From assembly GCF_001676055.1 (NCBI RefSeq), contig NZ_LZEX01000002.1, positions 120,441 to 184,440 of the forward strand: a stretch of 64,000 bases of DNA, in the 5' to 3' direction. A program made the position numbers and the translations under genes. Position 1 is the first letter of the stretch, and each line of letters begins with the position of its first letter. Below, piece after piece: positions 22,849 to 32,486 of this stretch. This DNA is from Morganella psychrotolerans. GTDB lineage: Bacteria; Pseudomonadota; Gammaproteobacteria; Enterobacterales; Enterobacteriaceae. The notes under the pieces were generated by a model. That model was not told where the DNA came from. It saw only the letters and a program-made list of their open reading frames with translations, and did no database searches.

Positions 22849-25281
22849 TTAGCTTTGCAAACTGCGGTATTGCTGTGAATCGCCTAATAAGCGGATCCCC
22901 AGCATACTGCCGCACAGAGAGAGCAGGAAACCGCCAACCAGCGGCAGAGCAATCCACAGCGGCCATTGTGGTTGCCACGGAAAATCAAACACCCGGGTCT
23001 GCAACTGCCACAGGGCGATTTCAGCACCCAGAGCCGCGACAACGCCCGCCATCGCGCCCAGCAATGCAAATTCACACCACAGAGTGCGCCGTAACAGACG
23101 TTTTCCCGCTCCCAGCGTGCGGTACACAACCAGCTCTGTTCTGCGTTGAGCCATTCCGACCTGGATTTGTGCCAGCAACAGCAAAACGCCGCAAATCAGT
23201 ACCAGCACAACCATGGCTTCCAGCGCACGGCTGACCTGCGCCAAAATAGTCTGGATCTGTTTGAGCATCGCGCCGGTATCAAAAATACTAATGGACGGAT
23301 ACTGACGATTCATTGCCGTGATTAATCCGTCATTACCTTCATAATGAAAACTGGTCAGCCACATCGCAGACTGATTTTGCAAAGATGACTGATTGAAGAT
23401 AAAGAAGAAATTAGGACGCATACTTTCCCAGTCCACCTGACGGATACTGCTGACCGTGGCGGTGAATGGTTGTGTATCACCGACAAACGTCAGGGTATCC
23501 CCCACTTTCAGCCCGAGCTGTTTCACTACTTCCATCTCAATGGAAACTTCCCCGGGCTTCGGCGGCCAGGTGCCGTCCGCCAGTTCATTCATCGGCGGTA
23601 ATTTATCCTGCCAGGTGAGGCTCAGTTCGCGGCGGACAGTGTTGTTGCCGGGATCGCGTGCATCAGCCCACGCCAGCGCAGTTTCACCGTTGATGCCGGA
23701 CAACCGTGCCAGCACAACCGGGTAATATTCTGTCGGTGTCACATTATGCTTCGCAAGCAACTGATTGACCGGTTCAATTTGTGCCTGAGTCATATTCACC
23801 AGGAAATAATTGGGCGTGTCCGGCGGCATCTGCTCCTGCCAGCGCCCGATCAGATCCCCGCGCACCATCACCAGCAATCCCAGCAACATAAAAGAGAGCG
23901 CAAATGCGCCGGTCTGCACCAGCGTCTGACCCGGCTGGCGCAGTAAGCGCCGGATAGCCAGTTGCAGGCTTAATTGCCGGAACGGAATTTTTGCCAGCAG
24001 CCACAAACCACCGTAGCCCACCACCGCAAGCAATGCGGCGATCAGCACCACTCCTGATAACACCGCCCAGAGCAGCACAGAGGCGTTAGTCAGCACAGCC
24101 AGCCCGCCGGCAACAATCACCGCTACCAGCGGTAAATACCAGCGCAGAGGCCAGACAGGGGCGATAACATCATTGCGCAGCACACGCGTCGGTTGTGTCA
24201 GCATCAGCTGGCGGTAAGGACGCGCGCCGACCAGCACAGTGATCGCCAGCAGTGTCAGCAGCGCCCAGATCCACGGCCACCAGCCCGGAGCGGGCAGTTC
24301 TTTCGGCAACAACGGTGCGAGCAGGCTCATCAATACAACATCAAACATCAGCCCGAGCAGGGATCCGGCGACCATTGCTGCCGCCATCAGTACCGCCCAT
24401 TGTCCGATAACCCAATAGCGCAACTCGCGACGGCCTGCACCGAGTGTTTTGAGCACCGCGATCAACGTGTGACGACTGCGGCAATAGTGCGACATCGCCA
24501 CAGCAACCGCCGCAATCGCCAGTAACAGTGTCAGCAAAGAGGAGAGTACGAGGAACTGCTGCGCGCGATCAATCGATTTCGCCAGCGCCCCGCCCTCCTG
24601 ATCCAGTGTCATCCAGCGCTGATCGATGCGCAGAGCATCTTTAAATTTTTCCTGAAACGCAGCCACTGCATCAGGTTCACCGGCAAACATATCACGGTAC
24701 GTCAGGCGGCTGCCGGGCTGTACCGCACCGGTCGCGTCCACATCATTCAGATGAATAAGAACGCGGGGTGCCATCTGAAACGGATTAAACCCACTGTCCG
24801 GCTCCTGAACCAGAAAACCGGCTATGTTCAGATCGGTATCCCCGACTTCCAGCTTATCGCCCGGTTTCACTGAAAGCAGTTCTGCCAGACGCGGCGCTAT
24901 CAAAATCTCACCGGGCTTCGGTTTCAGTCCCGGTGGATCAGTTTCTAATTCGCCGTAAAGAGGATAGGCATCATCTGCGGCTTTGACATACACCAGTTGC
25001 GGCACATCATTGGCAAACACCATGGTGTTAAAGCTCATCTGCTGACTCAGATGCAGCCCGCTTTTCTGTGCGGCGGCAAGCCAGGCTGTTTCCGGCGGGT
25101 GAGAGCCGCGCAGAACCAGATCACCCGCAAGATAATCACGGCTCTGATAATTAACACTTTGATTAATGCGATCCCCTGCCCGCCCGAGCGCCAGCACACA
25201 CGCCACAGCCAGAGTCAGAGAGAGCCAGACCACCAGCAGAGACGGCGTGCGCCATTCCCGCCAGAACCAGCGCCAGATCAT
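22849..25281 (-). CDS. ybbP: ABC transporter permease YbbP (FtsX/MacB-like)
   Basis: The 810-aa inner-membrane protein has one N-terminal helix, two periplasmic segments and two clusters of helices (about residues 245-430 and 690-790) in the duplicated FtsX-domain layout of E. coli YbbP (804 aa). The family works with YbbA as a MacB-type mechanotransmitter or lipoprotein-related exporter; the substrate is not established. Its start overlaps the ybbA stop by ATGA, so the two subunits are made together. TesA, the divergent neighbour, is conserved beside it in E. coli. Confidence 0.9.
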   Translation of the reverse strand: MIWRWFWREWRTPSLLVVWLSLTLAVACVLALGRAGDRINQSVNYQSRDYLAGDLVLRGSHPPETAWLAAAQKSGLHLSQQMSFNTMVFANDVPQLVYVKAADDAYPLYGELETDPPGLKPKPGEILIAPRLAELLSVKPGDKLEVGDTDLNIAGFLVQEPDSGFNPFQMAPRVLIHLNDVDATGAVQPGSRLTYRDMFAGEPDAVAAFQEKFKDALRIDQRWMTLDQEGGALAKSIDRAQQFLVLSSLLTLLLAIAAVAVAMSHYCRSRHTLIAVLKTLGAGRRELRYWVIGQWAVLMAAAMVAGSLLGLMFDVVLMSLLAPLLPKELPAPGWWPWIWALLTLLAITVLVGARPYRQLMLTQPTRVLRNDVIAPVWPLRWYLPLVAVIVAGGLAVLTNASVLLWAVLSGVVLIAALLAVVGYGGLWLLAKIPFRQLSLQLAIRRLLRQPGQTLVQTGAFALSFMLLGLLVMVRGDLIGRWQEQMPPDTPNYFLVNMTQAQIEPVNQLLAKHNVTPTEYYPVVLARLSGINGETALAWADARDPGNNTVRRELSLTWQDKLPPMNELADGTWPPKPGEVSIEMEVVKQLGLKVGDTLTFVGDTQPFTATVSSIRQVDWESMRPNFFFIFNQSSLQNQSAMWLTSFHYEGNDGLITAMNRQYPSISIFDTGAMLKQIQTILAQVSRALEAMVVLVLICGVLLLLAQIQVGMAQRRTELVVYRTLGAGKRLLRRTLWCEFALLGAMAGVVAALGAEIALWQLQTRVFDFPWQPQWPLWIALPLVGGFLLSLCGSMLGIRLLGDSQQYRSLQS

Positions 25282-25964
25282 GCCAGTTCCTCCAGTTTGC
25301 CGTCTGCAAGTTTTAACCGCCGCTGACAGCGTGACGCCAGGGTCAGGTCATGAGTGACTAAAATCAGTGTTGTACCGTGGTCACGGTTCAGGGAAAAAAG
25401 CAAATCTGCTATTTTTTCGCCGGTTTGGCGATCAAGATTACCGGTTGGTTCATCGGCAAAAAGAATTTTCGGGCGCGTGGAAAAGGCGCGGGCAATCGCA
25501 ACACGCTGCTGTTCACCGCCTGAGAGTTGCGCAGGCATGTGCTTCAGGCGCTTATCCAGACCCAGCTGCGTGAGCAGACGTACGGCATTTTCCCGCGAGG
25601 CAGATTCTGATTCACCGCGCAGCAACGCAGGCAGTTGAACATTTTCCAGCGCATTCAGTGTGGGGATCAGCATAAAGGACTGAAAAACAAACCCGACATC
25701 CTGCGCGCGCAGTTTTGCCCGCGCTTCTTCATCCAGTTGCGGCAGAGAGTGCCCGAGGAGAGTTACCTCGCCGGACGTGCCATCATCAAGCCCTGCGATG
25801 ATCCCGAGCAGGGTCGATTTCCCCGAACCGGACTCGCCGACCAATGCAAGTGTATCCTGAGACTCGACAACTAATTCAACACCCTGCAATATAGTGATCT
25901 CATTTTCATCCTGACCGACGCGCTTAATAAGATGATGAACTTCAAGAATACGCTCCAACGCCAT
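25278..25964 (-). CDS. ybbA: ABC transporter ATP-binding protein YbbA
   Basis: The 228-aa ATPase has Walker A GESGSGKST near residue 42, the Q-loop FVFQSFMLIPTLNALENVQLP, signature LSGGEQQRVAIARA near 147, Walker B ILFADEPTGNLD and the switch His in LVTHDL. It is close to E. coli YbbA and energises YbbP. The N-terminus MALERILEVHHLIKRVGQ aligns with the E. coli protein, which fixes the start at 25964, inside the first codons of the divergent tesA. Each gene's promoter must therefore lie within the other's coding sequence. Confidence 0.94.
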   Translation of the reverse strand: MALERILEVHHLIKRVGQDENEITILQGVELVVESQDTLALVGESGSGKSTLLGIIAGLDDGTSGEVTLLGHSLPQLDEEARAKLRAQDVGFVFQSFMLIPTLNALENVQLPALLRGESESASRENAVRLLTQLGLDKRLKHMPAQLSGGEQQRVAIARAFSTRPKILFADEPTGNLDRQTGEKIADLLFSLNRDHGTTLILVTHDLTLASRCQRRLKLADGKLEELA

Positions 25965-26558
25965 CTTTGTTTCCTTTTTTTGCTGCTGTTCAGCGGGAAT
26001 GTTTTTGCCGCCGGAACGTTACTGATTCTGGGTGACAGCCTGAGTGCCGGTTATCGTCTGCCTGCCGAACAGGCATGGGCGACACAACTGGGGCAACGCT
26101 GGCAACAAGCCGGGAACGGTATCACACTGATAAACGGCAGTATCAGCGGCAATACCGCAGCACAGGGGCTTGCCCGCCTGCCCGCACTGCTGGAACAACA
26201 CAAGCCGCAATGGGTATTGATTGAACTGGGTGCCAATGACGGCCTGCGCGGTCTGCCGGTCACACAAACCCGTGACGACCTTCAGACTATTATTAATACT
26301 GTCAACGCCGCCGGGGCAAAGCCGTTACTGATGCAGATCCGCATTCCGCCCAATTACGGCAAGCGCTACACCGAGCGGTTTTCGGCGATTTATCCGGCAC
26401 TTGCCGCAGATAATGCCATCCCGCTGATCCCGTTTTATATGGAAGCTGTCGTGACAAATCCACAATGGATACAAGATGACGGAATACACCCGAATGAAAC
26501 CGCGCAGCCCTATATTACAGACTGGATGGACAAAACATTGCTGCCTTATTTACACTAA
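25932..26558 (+). CDS. tesA: Periplasmic acyl-CoA thioesterase I/lysophospholipase L1
   Basis: The 208-aa SGNH hydrolase has a signal peptide (MMNFKNTLQRHLCFLFLLLF..., cleavage near VFAA), the nucleophile block LILGDSLSAGYRLP, block III ELGANDGLRG and the catalytic Asp-His in DDGIHPN. It hydrolyses thioesters and lysophospholipids in the periplasm and matches E. coli TesA, including the MMNF start. The first 33 bases overlap the divergent ybbA gene. ybbO follows 61 bases downstream. Confidence 0.95.
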   Translation: MMNFKNTLQRHLCFLFLLLFSGNVFAAGTLLILGDSLSAGYRLPAEQAWATQLGQRWQQAGNGITLINGSISGNTAAQGLARLPALLEQHKPQWVLIELGANDGLRGLPVTQTRDDLQTIINTVNAAGAKPLLMQIRIPPNYGKRYTERFSAIYPALAADNAIPLIPFYMEAVVTNPQWIQDDGIHPNETAQPYITDWMDKTLLPYLH

Positions 26559-26619
26559 GGTCGCCGGACTATCCTAAATGATTTGTTTAGAGTATATAAG
26601 CAGTTAAACAGGTAAAGAA

Positions 26620-27405
26620 ATGCAAAAAGCTGTTTTGATCACCGGGTGCTCCAGCGGAATCGGGCTGTGCGCCGCTAAAACACTGAAACGACGGGGATAC
26701 CGCATCCTTGCTGCCTGCCGCAAACCGGCTGATTTAGCCGAAATGACCCGCCTCGGATTTGAGCCGGTGGCGTTGGATCTGGACTCCCCCGAAAGTGTTG
26801 CCCGCGCGGCACAGACTGTGCTGACATTAACAAACAATCGTTTGTATGGTTTATTTAACAATGCCGGCTTCGGATTATACGGTCAGATAGAGACTATCAG
26901 CCGCACTGACCTGGAAAAACAATTTTCCGCTAATCTGTTCGGCACGCATCAGTTAACCTGTCTGCTGCTGCCCGCGATGAAACAGGCCGGGGAAGGCCGG
27001 ATAATCCAGACCAGTTCGGTTATGGGGTTAATATCCACACCCGGACGCGGCGCATACGCCGCCAGCAAATATGCTCTGGAAGCCTGGTCTGATGCGCTGC
27101 GCATGGAGCTTACCGGTACAGGTATTTGTGTCAGCCTGATTGAACCGGGCCCCATAGCCACGCGCTTTACTGACAATGTCACACAAACTCAGCAGGATAA
27201 ACCGGTAAAAAATCCGGGAATTGCACGGTTTTTTACCGGAAAACCGGAAGATGTGGTCGGCAAAGTTATTCATGCCCTGGAGCACCGCCGCCCGAAAATG
27301 CGCTATCCTGTAACAGGGCTGACTGTCATTGTTATGTGGCTTAAACGTTTATTGCCACAACGGCTGATGGATAAAATACTGAATAAAAAGCCGCCTGCCG
27401 CTTGA
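26620..27405 (+). CDS. ybbO: Short-chain dehydrogenase YbbO
   Basis: The 261-aa SDR has the nucleotide motif TGCSSGIG near residue 8, the NNAG motif (LFNNAGFGLYG) near 84, the catalytic Ser in QTSSVMGL and the YAASKYALE active site near 148. The arginine in AACRKP at the end of the second strand suggests NADP preference. E. coli YbbO, in the same place after tesA, is an NADP-dependent aldehyde reductase. Substrate here is inferred from that. Confidence 0.88.
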   Translation: MQKAVLITGCSSGIGLCAAKTLKRRGYRILAACRKPADLAEMTRLGFEPVALDLDSPESVARAAQTVLTLTNNRLYGLFNNAGFGLYGQIETISRTDLEKQFSANLFGTHQLTCLLLPAMKQAGEGRIIQTSSVMGLISTPGRGAYAASKYALEAWSDALRMELTGTGICVSLIEPGPIATRFTDNVTQTQQDKPVKNPGIARFFTGKPEDVVGKVIHALEHRRPKMRYPVTGLTVIVMWLKRLLPQRLMDKILNKKPPAA

Positions 27406-27458
27406 AATGCAGCGCAGCGCCCAGATGTTAACTTTAAGTCCGCCAATTTATTAAGAGA

Positions 27459-28340
27459 ATGAATATGTTATCAAACACGAATAACACACATAACGCACAC
27501 AGCACTGACGTTAACGAAAGCAACCTGCGCCAGGTTATTGAAGCCTCCATGCAGGTGCCGGTTGTCTTTTTCTTTCATTCCCCGCAATCACCGCAATGTC
27601 AGGAATTGGGTGCCACTCTGGAAAAAATCGCGGCTGAATATGCCGGAATGATGATCCTTGCCAGAGTGAACTGCGATACCGAACAGATGATTGCATCCCA
27701 ATTTGGGCTGCGTGCCGTACCAACAACCTATTTATTCAGTCAGGGGCAACCGGCTGACGGATTTGAAGGACCGCAGAGTGAAGAAACTGTCCGTACATTT
27801 TTAGCTAAATTCCTGCCAAATGAATCAGAAATAAAAGCAGGCCAGGCAATTGAACTGATTGAGGCGGGCGATTTTCAGGCGGCTTTACCGCTGCTGCGGG
27901 AAGCGCGTCAGCTTGATGAGCGCAACAGTGAAATCACGCTGCTGCTGGTGCAGACATTACTGGAAGTCAATCTTTCGGAAGAAGCTGAAAAAGTATTGAA
28001 GTCTGTCCCGATTCAGGATCAGGATACACGTTATCATAGCTTCTTATCTCAAATTGAATTACAAAAACAAGCGGCGGATACCCCTGAGATTCAGGAACTG
28101 CAAACCGCATTTGCCGCTGATGCTGAAAATGCGGAACTCGCCGTACAACTGGCGCTGAAACTGCATGAAGTTCATCGTAATGATGAAGCTCTGCCTCTGT
28201 TATTCAGCTTCCTGAAACGTGATTTGGGCGCTGCGGAAGGTCGTGTGCGTAAAACGATGATGGATATTATGGCGGCAATGGGTACGGCGGATAGTACTGC
28301 CGCATCTTATCGCCGTAAGCTATACTCATTACTCTACTAA
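27459..28340 (+). CDS. ybbN: Chaperedoxin CnoX/YbbN
   Basis: The 293-aa product joins an N-terminal thioredoxin fold (residues ~25-115) to a C-terminal TPR region. The redox motif is SPQSPQC rather than CxxC, as in E. coli YbbN, which lacks disulfide reductase activity. The E. coli protein holds unfolding clients under hypochlorous acid stress and hands them to GroEL. TPR-like helices are visible at [20 protein letters not shown] and further on. It has a longer N-terminal tail than the E. coli protein ([17 protein letters not shown]...); a later start is possible but no better ATG is evident. Confidence 0.9.
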   Translation: MNMLSNTNNTHNAHSTDVNESNLRQVIEASMQVPVVFFFHSPQSPQCQELGATLEKIAAEYAGMMILARVNCDTEQMIASQFGLRAVPTTYLFSQGQPADGFEGPQSEETVRTFLAKFLPNESEIKAGQAIELIEAGDFQAALPLLREARQLDERNSEITLLLVQTLLEVNLSEEAEKVLKSVPIQDQDTRYHSFLSQIELQKQAADTPEIQELQTAFAADAENAELAVQLALKLHEVHRNDEALPLLFSFLKRDLGAAEGRVRKTMMDIMAAMGTADSTAASYRRKLYSLLY

Positions 28341-28352
28341 TTAATTACATCA

Positions 28353-28414
28353 CCCTACCCGACGTCATTCAGGATGCAGCCAACAAACCTGCGGTTTGAA
28401 TGAATAAGGGCATA
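28353..28414. repeat. ERIC-type repeat, internally deleted copy
   Basis: This ~62-bp copy keeps both ends of the 16348-16474 element (CCCGACGTCATTC... and ...TGAATGAATAAGGGCATA) but lacks the central core. It lies between ybbN and qmcA. Confidence 0.65.
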
Positions 28415-28454
28415 AATTAATTAACTGACTCATTACTGATAAGGATTTTGGCTC

Positions 28455-29393
28455 ATGGATTTGTTCTCGCTGGGTTTTGTCCCGATTATTATTTTAATCG
28501 CCGTGATTATTGTAGCAACGGGCGTCAAAACCGTTCCGCAGGGCTTTCAATGGACTGTCGAGCGTTTCGGGCGTTATACCCGCACATTGCAGCCGGGTCT
28601 GCATATTATTGTCCCGTTTATGGATCGCATCGGTCGTAAAATCAACATGATGGAACAAGTGCTTGATATTCCGTCACAGGAAGTTATTTCCCGCGATAAC
28701 GCCAACGTAACTATCGATGCAGTCTGCTTTATTCAGGTTGTTGATCCGGTTCGTGCAGCTTATGAAGTCAGTAATCTGAATTTAGCTATCATCAACCTGA
28801 CCATGACCAACTTCCGTACCGTGCTTGGCTCGATGGAGCTGGATGAAATGCTGTCTCAGCGTGATTCTATCAACTCCCGCCTGCTGCATATTGTTGATGA
28901 AGCCACTAACCCGTGGGGGATTAAAATCACCCGTATTGAAATCCGTGACGTGCGTCCGCCGAAAGAACTGATTTCAGCGATGAACGCCCAGATGAAAGCA
29001 GAGCGAACCAAGCGTGCTGATATCCTGGAAGCGGAAGGTATTCGTCAGGCGGCTATCCTGAAAGCAGAGGGTGAGAAACAGTCTCAGATCCTCAAAGCTG
29101 AAGGTCTGCGCCAGTCAGCGTTCCTGGAAGCAGAAGCCCGTGAGCGTGGAGCAGAAGCGGAAGCCCGCGCAACTCAGATGGTTTCTGATGCAATTTCAAG
29201 CGGTGATATGCAGGCAATTAACTACTTTATCGCCCAGAAATATACCGATGCACTGGCTAAAATCGGTTCTGCTGACAACAGCAAAGTCATCATGATGCCA
29301 CTTGAAGCCAGCAACCTGATGGGTGCTATCGGCGGCGTGGCAGAAATGTTTAATGTATCAAAAGATAAAAACAGTCAGGGTAAATCTGCATGA
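28455..29393 (+). CDS. qmcA: SPFH/stomatin-family membrane protein QmcA
   Basis: The 312-aa protein has one N-terminal membrane helix (residues 4-26), an SPFH domain ([20 protein letters not shown] through [17 protein letters not shown]) and a long Ala/Glu-rich coiled coil (residues ~175-250). E. coli QmcA is a quality-control factor linked to the FtsH-HflKC proteases. Its stop overlaps the NfeD-like gene ybbJ by four bases; SPFH and NfeD proteins form a common pair. Confidence 0.94.
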   Translation: MDLFSLGFVPIIILIAVIIVATGVKTVPQGFQWTVERFGRYTRTLQPGLHIIVPFMDRIGRKINMMEQVLDIPSQEVISRDNANVTIDAVCFIQVVDPVRAAYEVSNLNLAIINLTMTNFRTVLGSMELDEMLSQRDSINSRLLHIVDEATNPWGIKITRIEIRDVRPPKELISAMNAQMKAERTKRADILEAEGIRQAAILKAEGEKQSQILKAEGLRQSAFLEAEARERGAEAEARATQMVSDAISSGDMQAINYFIAQKYTDALAKIGSADNSKVIMMPLEASNLMGAIGGVAEMFNVSKDKNSQGKSA

Positions 29394-29842
29394 TTGAACT
29401 GATCGCATCGCAGGCAATGTGGTTCTGGCTCTGTTTCGGCGGCGTTCTCCTGATCCTGGAGATGCTGGGAACCGGCGGTTACTTGTTGTGGAGCGGTGTG
29501 GCTGCGTTAGTTGTCGCGCTGCTGGTCTGGATGCTGCCGGGTCTGAGCTGGGAGTGGCAGGGAATTCTTTTTGCCGCCATGACGGTTGTGTGTGCAGTAC
29601 TCTGGCGTAACTGGCAGCGCCGCCGTCAGCGCACTGATGACACCACTCCAAATCAGATGAACCATAAGCTTATCGGTCTGCGCTCACACCTGCTGACCGA
29701 TACTGAAGATGGTTTCAGCCGCATCCGCCTCGCGGACGGCAGCTGGCGTATTCACAGTGTCACCCCGCTTCCTGCCGGTACAGAAGTGGAAGTGATCGCC
29801 GTTGATGGTATTACACTGACCGTCAGAGCCGTCAACCGGTAA
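29390..29842 (+). CDS. ybbJ: NfeD-like membrane protein YbbJ
   Basis: The 150-aa product has two or three membrane helices in the first 85 residues ([51 protein letters not shown]) and a C-terminal OB-fold NfeD domain ([12 protein letters not shown]...[22 protein letters not shown]). It is the partner gene of qmcA and starts within its stop codon. A terminator follows at 29869. Confidence 0.92.
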   Translation: MIELIASQAMWFWLCFGGVLLILEMLGTGGYLLWSGVAALVVALLVWMLPGLSWEWQGILFAAMTVVCAVLWRNWQRRRQRTDDTTPNQMNHKLIGLRSHLLTDTEDGFSRIRLADGSWRIHSVTPLPAGTEVEVIAVDGITLTVRAVNR

Positions 29843-29868
29843 CGCAGCAATATCTTTGTCATATCTGA

Positions 29869-29900
29869 ACGGCCTCTGTGAAAACAGAGGCCGTTTTTTT
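29869..29900 (+). terminator. Terminator of qmcA-ybbJ
   Basis: ACGGCCTCTG-TGAAAA-CAGAGGCCGT is followed by seven T residues. A near copy follows relE at 30508. Confidence 0.88.
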
Positions 29901-29951
29901 ATCATCCGATGATTGCACTACAGTTGTCACTACGATAACATGCATTACAAA

Positions 29952-29961
29952 CGTAATTACG
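29952..29961. promoter_or_regulatory. Palindrome before relB, possible operator
   Basis: CGTAATTACG is a perfect 10-bp palindrome ending ten bases before the relB ATG. RelB-type antitoxins usually bind palindromes at this place. Confidence 0.45.
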
Positions 29962-29971
29962 CGAGGTACTC

Positions 29972-30226
29972 ATGAGCACAATACAAATCAGAATTGATGA
30001 TGAATTAAAAAAAGAGGCCTATCAGGTGCTTGAAAAAATGAATGTGTCGCCATCCGATGCACTGCGCTTGTTCTTACGTTATGTTGCAGAAAATAAAAAA
30101 CTCCCCTTTTCTGAAGTCTCTGTTCTGGTCAGTGAAAACGACGAAGATGATGATATTTTATCCGTTGTCCGCGAGCGCCTGAAAACCCCGGGAAAGCGGA
30201 TCAGAGTGAGTATTGATGAACTTTAA
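29972..30226 (+). CDS. RelB/DinJ-family antitoxin
   Basis: The 84-aa product begins STIQIRIDDELKKEAYQVLE and continues NVSPSDALRLFLRYVAENKKLPF, the ribbon-helix-helix DNA-binding part of RelB/DinJ antitoxins. The acidic C-terminal half (SENDEDDDILSVVRERLKTP) should wrap around and neutralise the toxin. It overlaps the toxin gene by 11-14 bases and is the upstream partner, as usual, which allows autoregulation of the pair. Confidence 0.87.
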   Translation: MSTIQIRIDDELKKEAYQVLEKMNVSPSDALRLFLRYVAENKKLPFSEVSVLVSENDEDDDILSVVRERLKTPGKRIRVSIDEL

Positions 30227-30506
30227 TATTGATTTTGATGAACGCGCTCTGAAAGAATGGCAAAAATTAGATAAAACAATCAAAGAACAGTTTAAAAAGA
30301 AGCTAACTAAATTACAAAGTAATCCCTATATTGAATCTGCCCGTTTACATGGTGATTTAGCGGGTTGCTACAAAATTAAATTACGAGCGTCAGGATACCG
30401 TTTAATTTACCAGGTTATCGATGATGAAATAGTTATCTGGATTATTGCTGTAGGTAAGCGGGAAAAGAAAAAAGCATATGAATCAGCAAATAACCGGACA
30501 AAATAA
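30213..30506 (+). CDS. RelE-family mRNA interferase toxin
   Basis: The 97-aa product (96 if the second Met is used) matches RelE closely: FDERALKEWQKLDKTIKEQF, LHGDLAGCYKIKLRASGYRL and the basic active-site region VGKREKKKAYESA, which keeps the Arg and Tyr needed for ribosome-dependent mRNA cleavage. It is translated from within the antitoxin gene. A terminator follows two bases later. As a chromosomal TA pair between qmcA-ybbJ and a dipeptidase it is probably acquired. Confidence 0.87.
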   Translation: MMNFNIDFDERALKEWQKLDKTIKEQFKKKLTKLQSNPYIESARLHGDLAGCYKIKLRASGYRLIYQVIDDEIVIWIIAVGKREKKKAYESANNRTK

Positions 30507-30507
30507 T

Positions 30508-30538
30508 AGCCTCTGTAAAAACAGAGGCTGTTTTTTTA
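30508..30538 (+). terminator. Terminator of relBE
   Basis: AGCCTCTG-TAAAAA-CAGAGGCT followed by seven T residues; nearly identical to the terminator at 29869-29900. Confidence 0.85.
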
Positions 30539-30552
30539 CTGACCAAATAATA

Positions 30553-30757
30553 CAGTGACCCGATCTCCTGAATGCAGCCAACACAGTTGCAGAGCAAAGG
30601 ATGACGCACACTAACTTATTCAGATATTACGCTAAATCATTCGTTTTGTGGCAAGGCGGTGAAGTGAAGATATCCCCGGGAGCATACATCAGTATGTGAC
30701 CGGGGTAGCTGAACAAAGCCAACACAGCCACAGAGCGAAGGATGACGCGTATTTTAG
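30553..30757. repeat. Compound ERIC-type repeat, one partial and one full copy
   Basis: A partial unit (30553-30608) shares CCAACACAG and AAGGATGACGC with a fuller unit (30633-30757). The latter carries the core CCCGGGAGCATACATCAGTA followed by TGTGACCGGGG, close to the ERIC core. Both lie between relE and the 3' end of the dipeptidase gene; the repeat reaches the last bases of that gene. Confidence 0.7.
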
Positions 30758-32238
30758 GCACCTTTAAAACGGTAGCGCTCATTCACCGAATTCGTCAGAT
30801 CCTGAAGAATAATATTAGTCAGTTTATCAGTGGTATTTAACGCATCCTGCATCACTTTGTTCTGGAAATCCTGCAATAGCTGTTTCGCTTTTGCCGGATC
30901 GGTTTTGTAGATGCTCAGATACTCTTTTTCCATTGCCTGCTGCTCTTTGGCAAACTGAGCTTCCTGCTTGCTGTATTCCGCCTGCACAATTTTCGAATAT
31001 TTATTAAAATCGATCATTGCCAGTGTCTGTAATTTACGGAATTTCCAGTGTGCGGAAAGATTATCTGTTTCCGGCGACCCTATTGTATAGGCTTCCACAT
31101 AGCTGTCTGGTCCGTAATAGACCGGAACATAAACAGAGAGTGTCGGCATACCGAATGCGATATAGCGGACATTACCAATCTCTTTAGGTAAGTCTTTGCG
31201 CACCTGTAAAATATGGGAATGCTGAGTTCTGAATACAGAAATAGGGCGTTTTGTTGTATCCGGATAGGTGGTTGCGTAAGGTGATGTACCTACATTTTCA
31301 TAATGATTACGCAGACCGTTTTTAATATCTTCCAGACCCAGTTTTTTAGCCGGTTTTAAAAAGACAGGAAGATCATTGGATTTCACATCTTTAAAGTCAG
31401 TTTTCGTTTCAGGGTTATACATCTTCTGTAAGACTAATACGCGGGGATAGTTATAATAACCGTCGCTTTTCGCATTATCTTTTGTATACGCTTTCTTGAA
31501 ATTAAATTCGCCGTCTTTCTTCGGATCATATAATCCGTTTTTTTCTGCAAAGGAAATCAGCGTCGGTGATGAAAGGTAATTATCTTTATCATTGATATCG
31601 AATTTTTCCAGACGACCCTGGTTTGCTGTTACATAATAGGTATTCGCAGGGATTTTAGCCGCCATCCACTGATGACCACTGCCGGTTTCTAAATACCAGA
31701 TCCCGTCTTTATCGATAAAGGCGACACCAAACCCTTCACCCGCCCCTTTTTCTTCAATGATTTTACCTAAACGCATTACCCCTTCTTTTGCTGAAGAGAC
31801 ATACGGTAATACCACATCCGGAATAGCATCTTCAATAATCCCGGTATCCTCAAGATACGGGTCAATTTTTAAAGACGCGTCGTTGGCAAAAATAGTTTCT
31901 GTGGCGCTAATCCCGACACCGGCGTCATTAAACCCGTTAGAACTGAAACGGAACTGGCCTTTATCATTCCACTCCGGAATAGTGGTATAGCGCATTGCTT
32001 TTTCCGGCAGGGTATAAGTGAATTTATTTAAATTCGTTTTAAATTCTGTTTCTTTATTTACTTTTTCCTGATTCACCTGCAACACTTTCGGGTTTGCCGG
32101 GTTCATATCTTCATTACGGGCAATATATTGCGCGCCATCTGAAGAGGCATCTGCCCCGACAAAAATAGTGGTACATGCTGATGCATCAGTAATCACCAGA
32201 GCAACACCCACAGCCAGAGATAAAATACTACGTTTCAT
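30754..32238 (-). CDS. Secreted C69-family dipeptidase
   Basis: The 494-aa precursor has a signal peptide (MKRSILSLAVGVALVITDASA) followed directly by CTTIFVGADASSDGAQYIAR, in which the new N-terminal cysteine is the nucleophile of C69 (PepD-like) Ntn hydrolases. Other family segments are NEDMNPANPKV, the GVGISATETIF motif and YYVTANQGRL. Export to the periplasm or outside is expected, and the enzyme should release or hydrolyse dipeptides. A coiled, Gln/Lys-rich C-terminal tail (YSKQEAQFAKEQQAMEKEYL) is also present. The 3' end reaches the ERIC repeat. Transcribed alone. Confidence 0.85.
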   Translation of the reverse strand: MKRSILSLAVGVALVITDASACTTIFVGADASSDGAQYIARNEDMNPANPKVLQVNQEKVNKETEFKTNLNKFTYTLPEKAMRYTTIPEWNDKGQFRFSSNGFNDAGVGISATETIFANDASLKIDPYLEDTGIIEDAIPDVVLPYVSSAKEGVMRLGKIIEEKGAGEGFGVAFIDKDGIWYLETGSGHQWMAAKIPANTYYVTANQGRLEKFDINDKDNYLSSPTLISFAEKNGLYDPKKDGEFNFKKAYTKDNAKSDGYYNYPRVLVLQKMYNPETKTDFKDVKSNDLPVFLKPAKKLGLEDIKNGLRNHYENVGTSPYATTYPDTTKRPISVFRTQHSHILQVRKDLPKEIGNVRYIAFGMPTLSVYVPVYYGPDSYVEAYTIGSPETDNLSAHWKFRKLQTLAMIDFNKYSKIVQAEYSKQEAQFAKEQQAMEKEYLSIYKTDPAKAKQLLQDFQNKVMQDALNTTDKLTNIILQDLTNSVNERYRFKGA

Positions 32239-32486
32239 AGAAAAGACCTTCCATTGAGTTATGAATTGCGCTTACGGCTTACGTTATCCATTACCATATG
32301 AATTTTCTTTTACGCAGATCGCATAATACAAAGTCAATCACTGCCTTATTCATAAAACATGGTGTAATTCACTAAATTACACTTTAATTACGGATAACTG
32401 TTTTGGTTAAAAAATAAGGTTCTTTTTTTAGCGGGGGAATTGATCGGGAGAGGGAATGCAGAATATGAAACAAATAAAAAACATAG

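Noticed and set aside
27459..28340. Active thioredoxin
   Set aside because: The CxxC motif is replaced by SPQSPQC, as in YbbN/CnoX, which is not a disulfide reductase.
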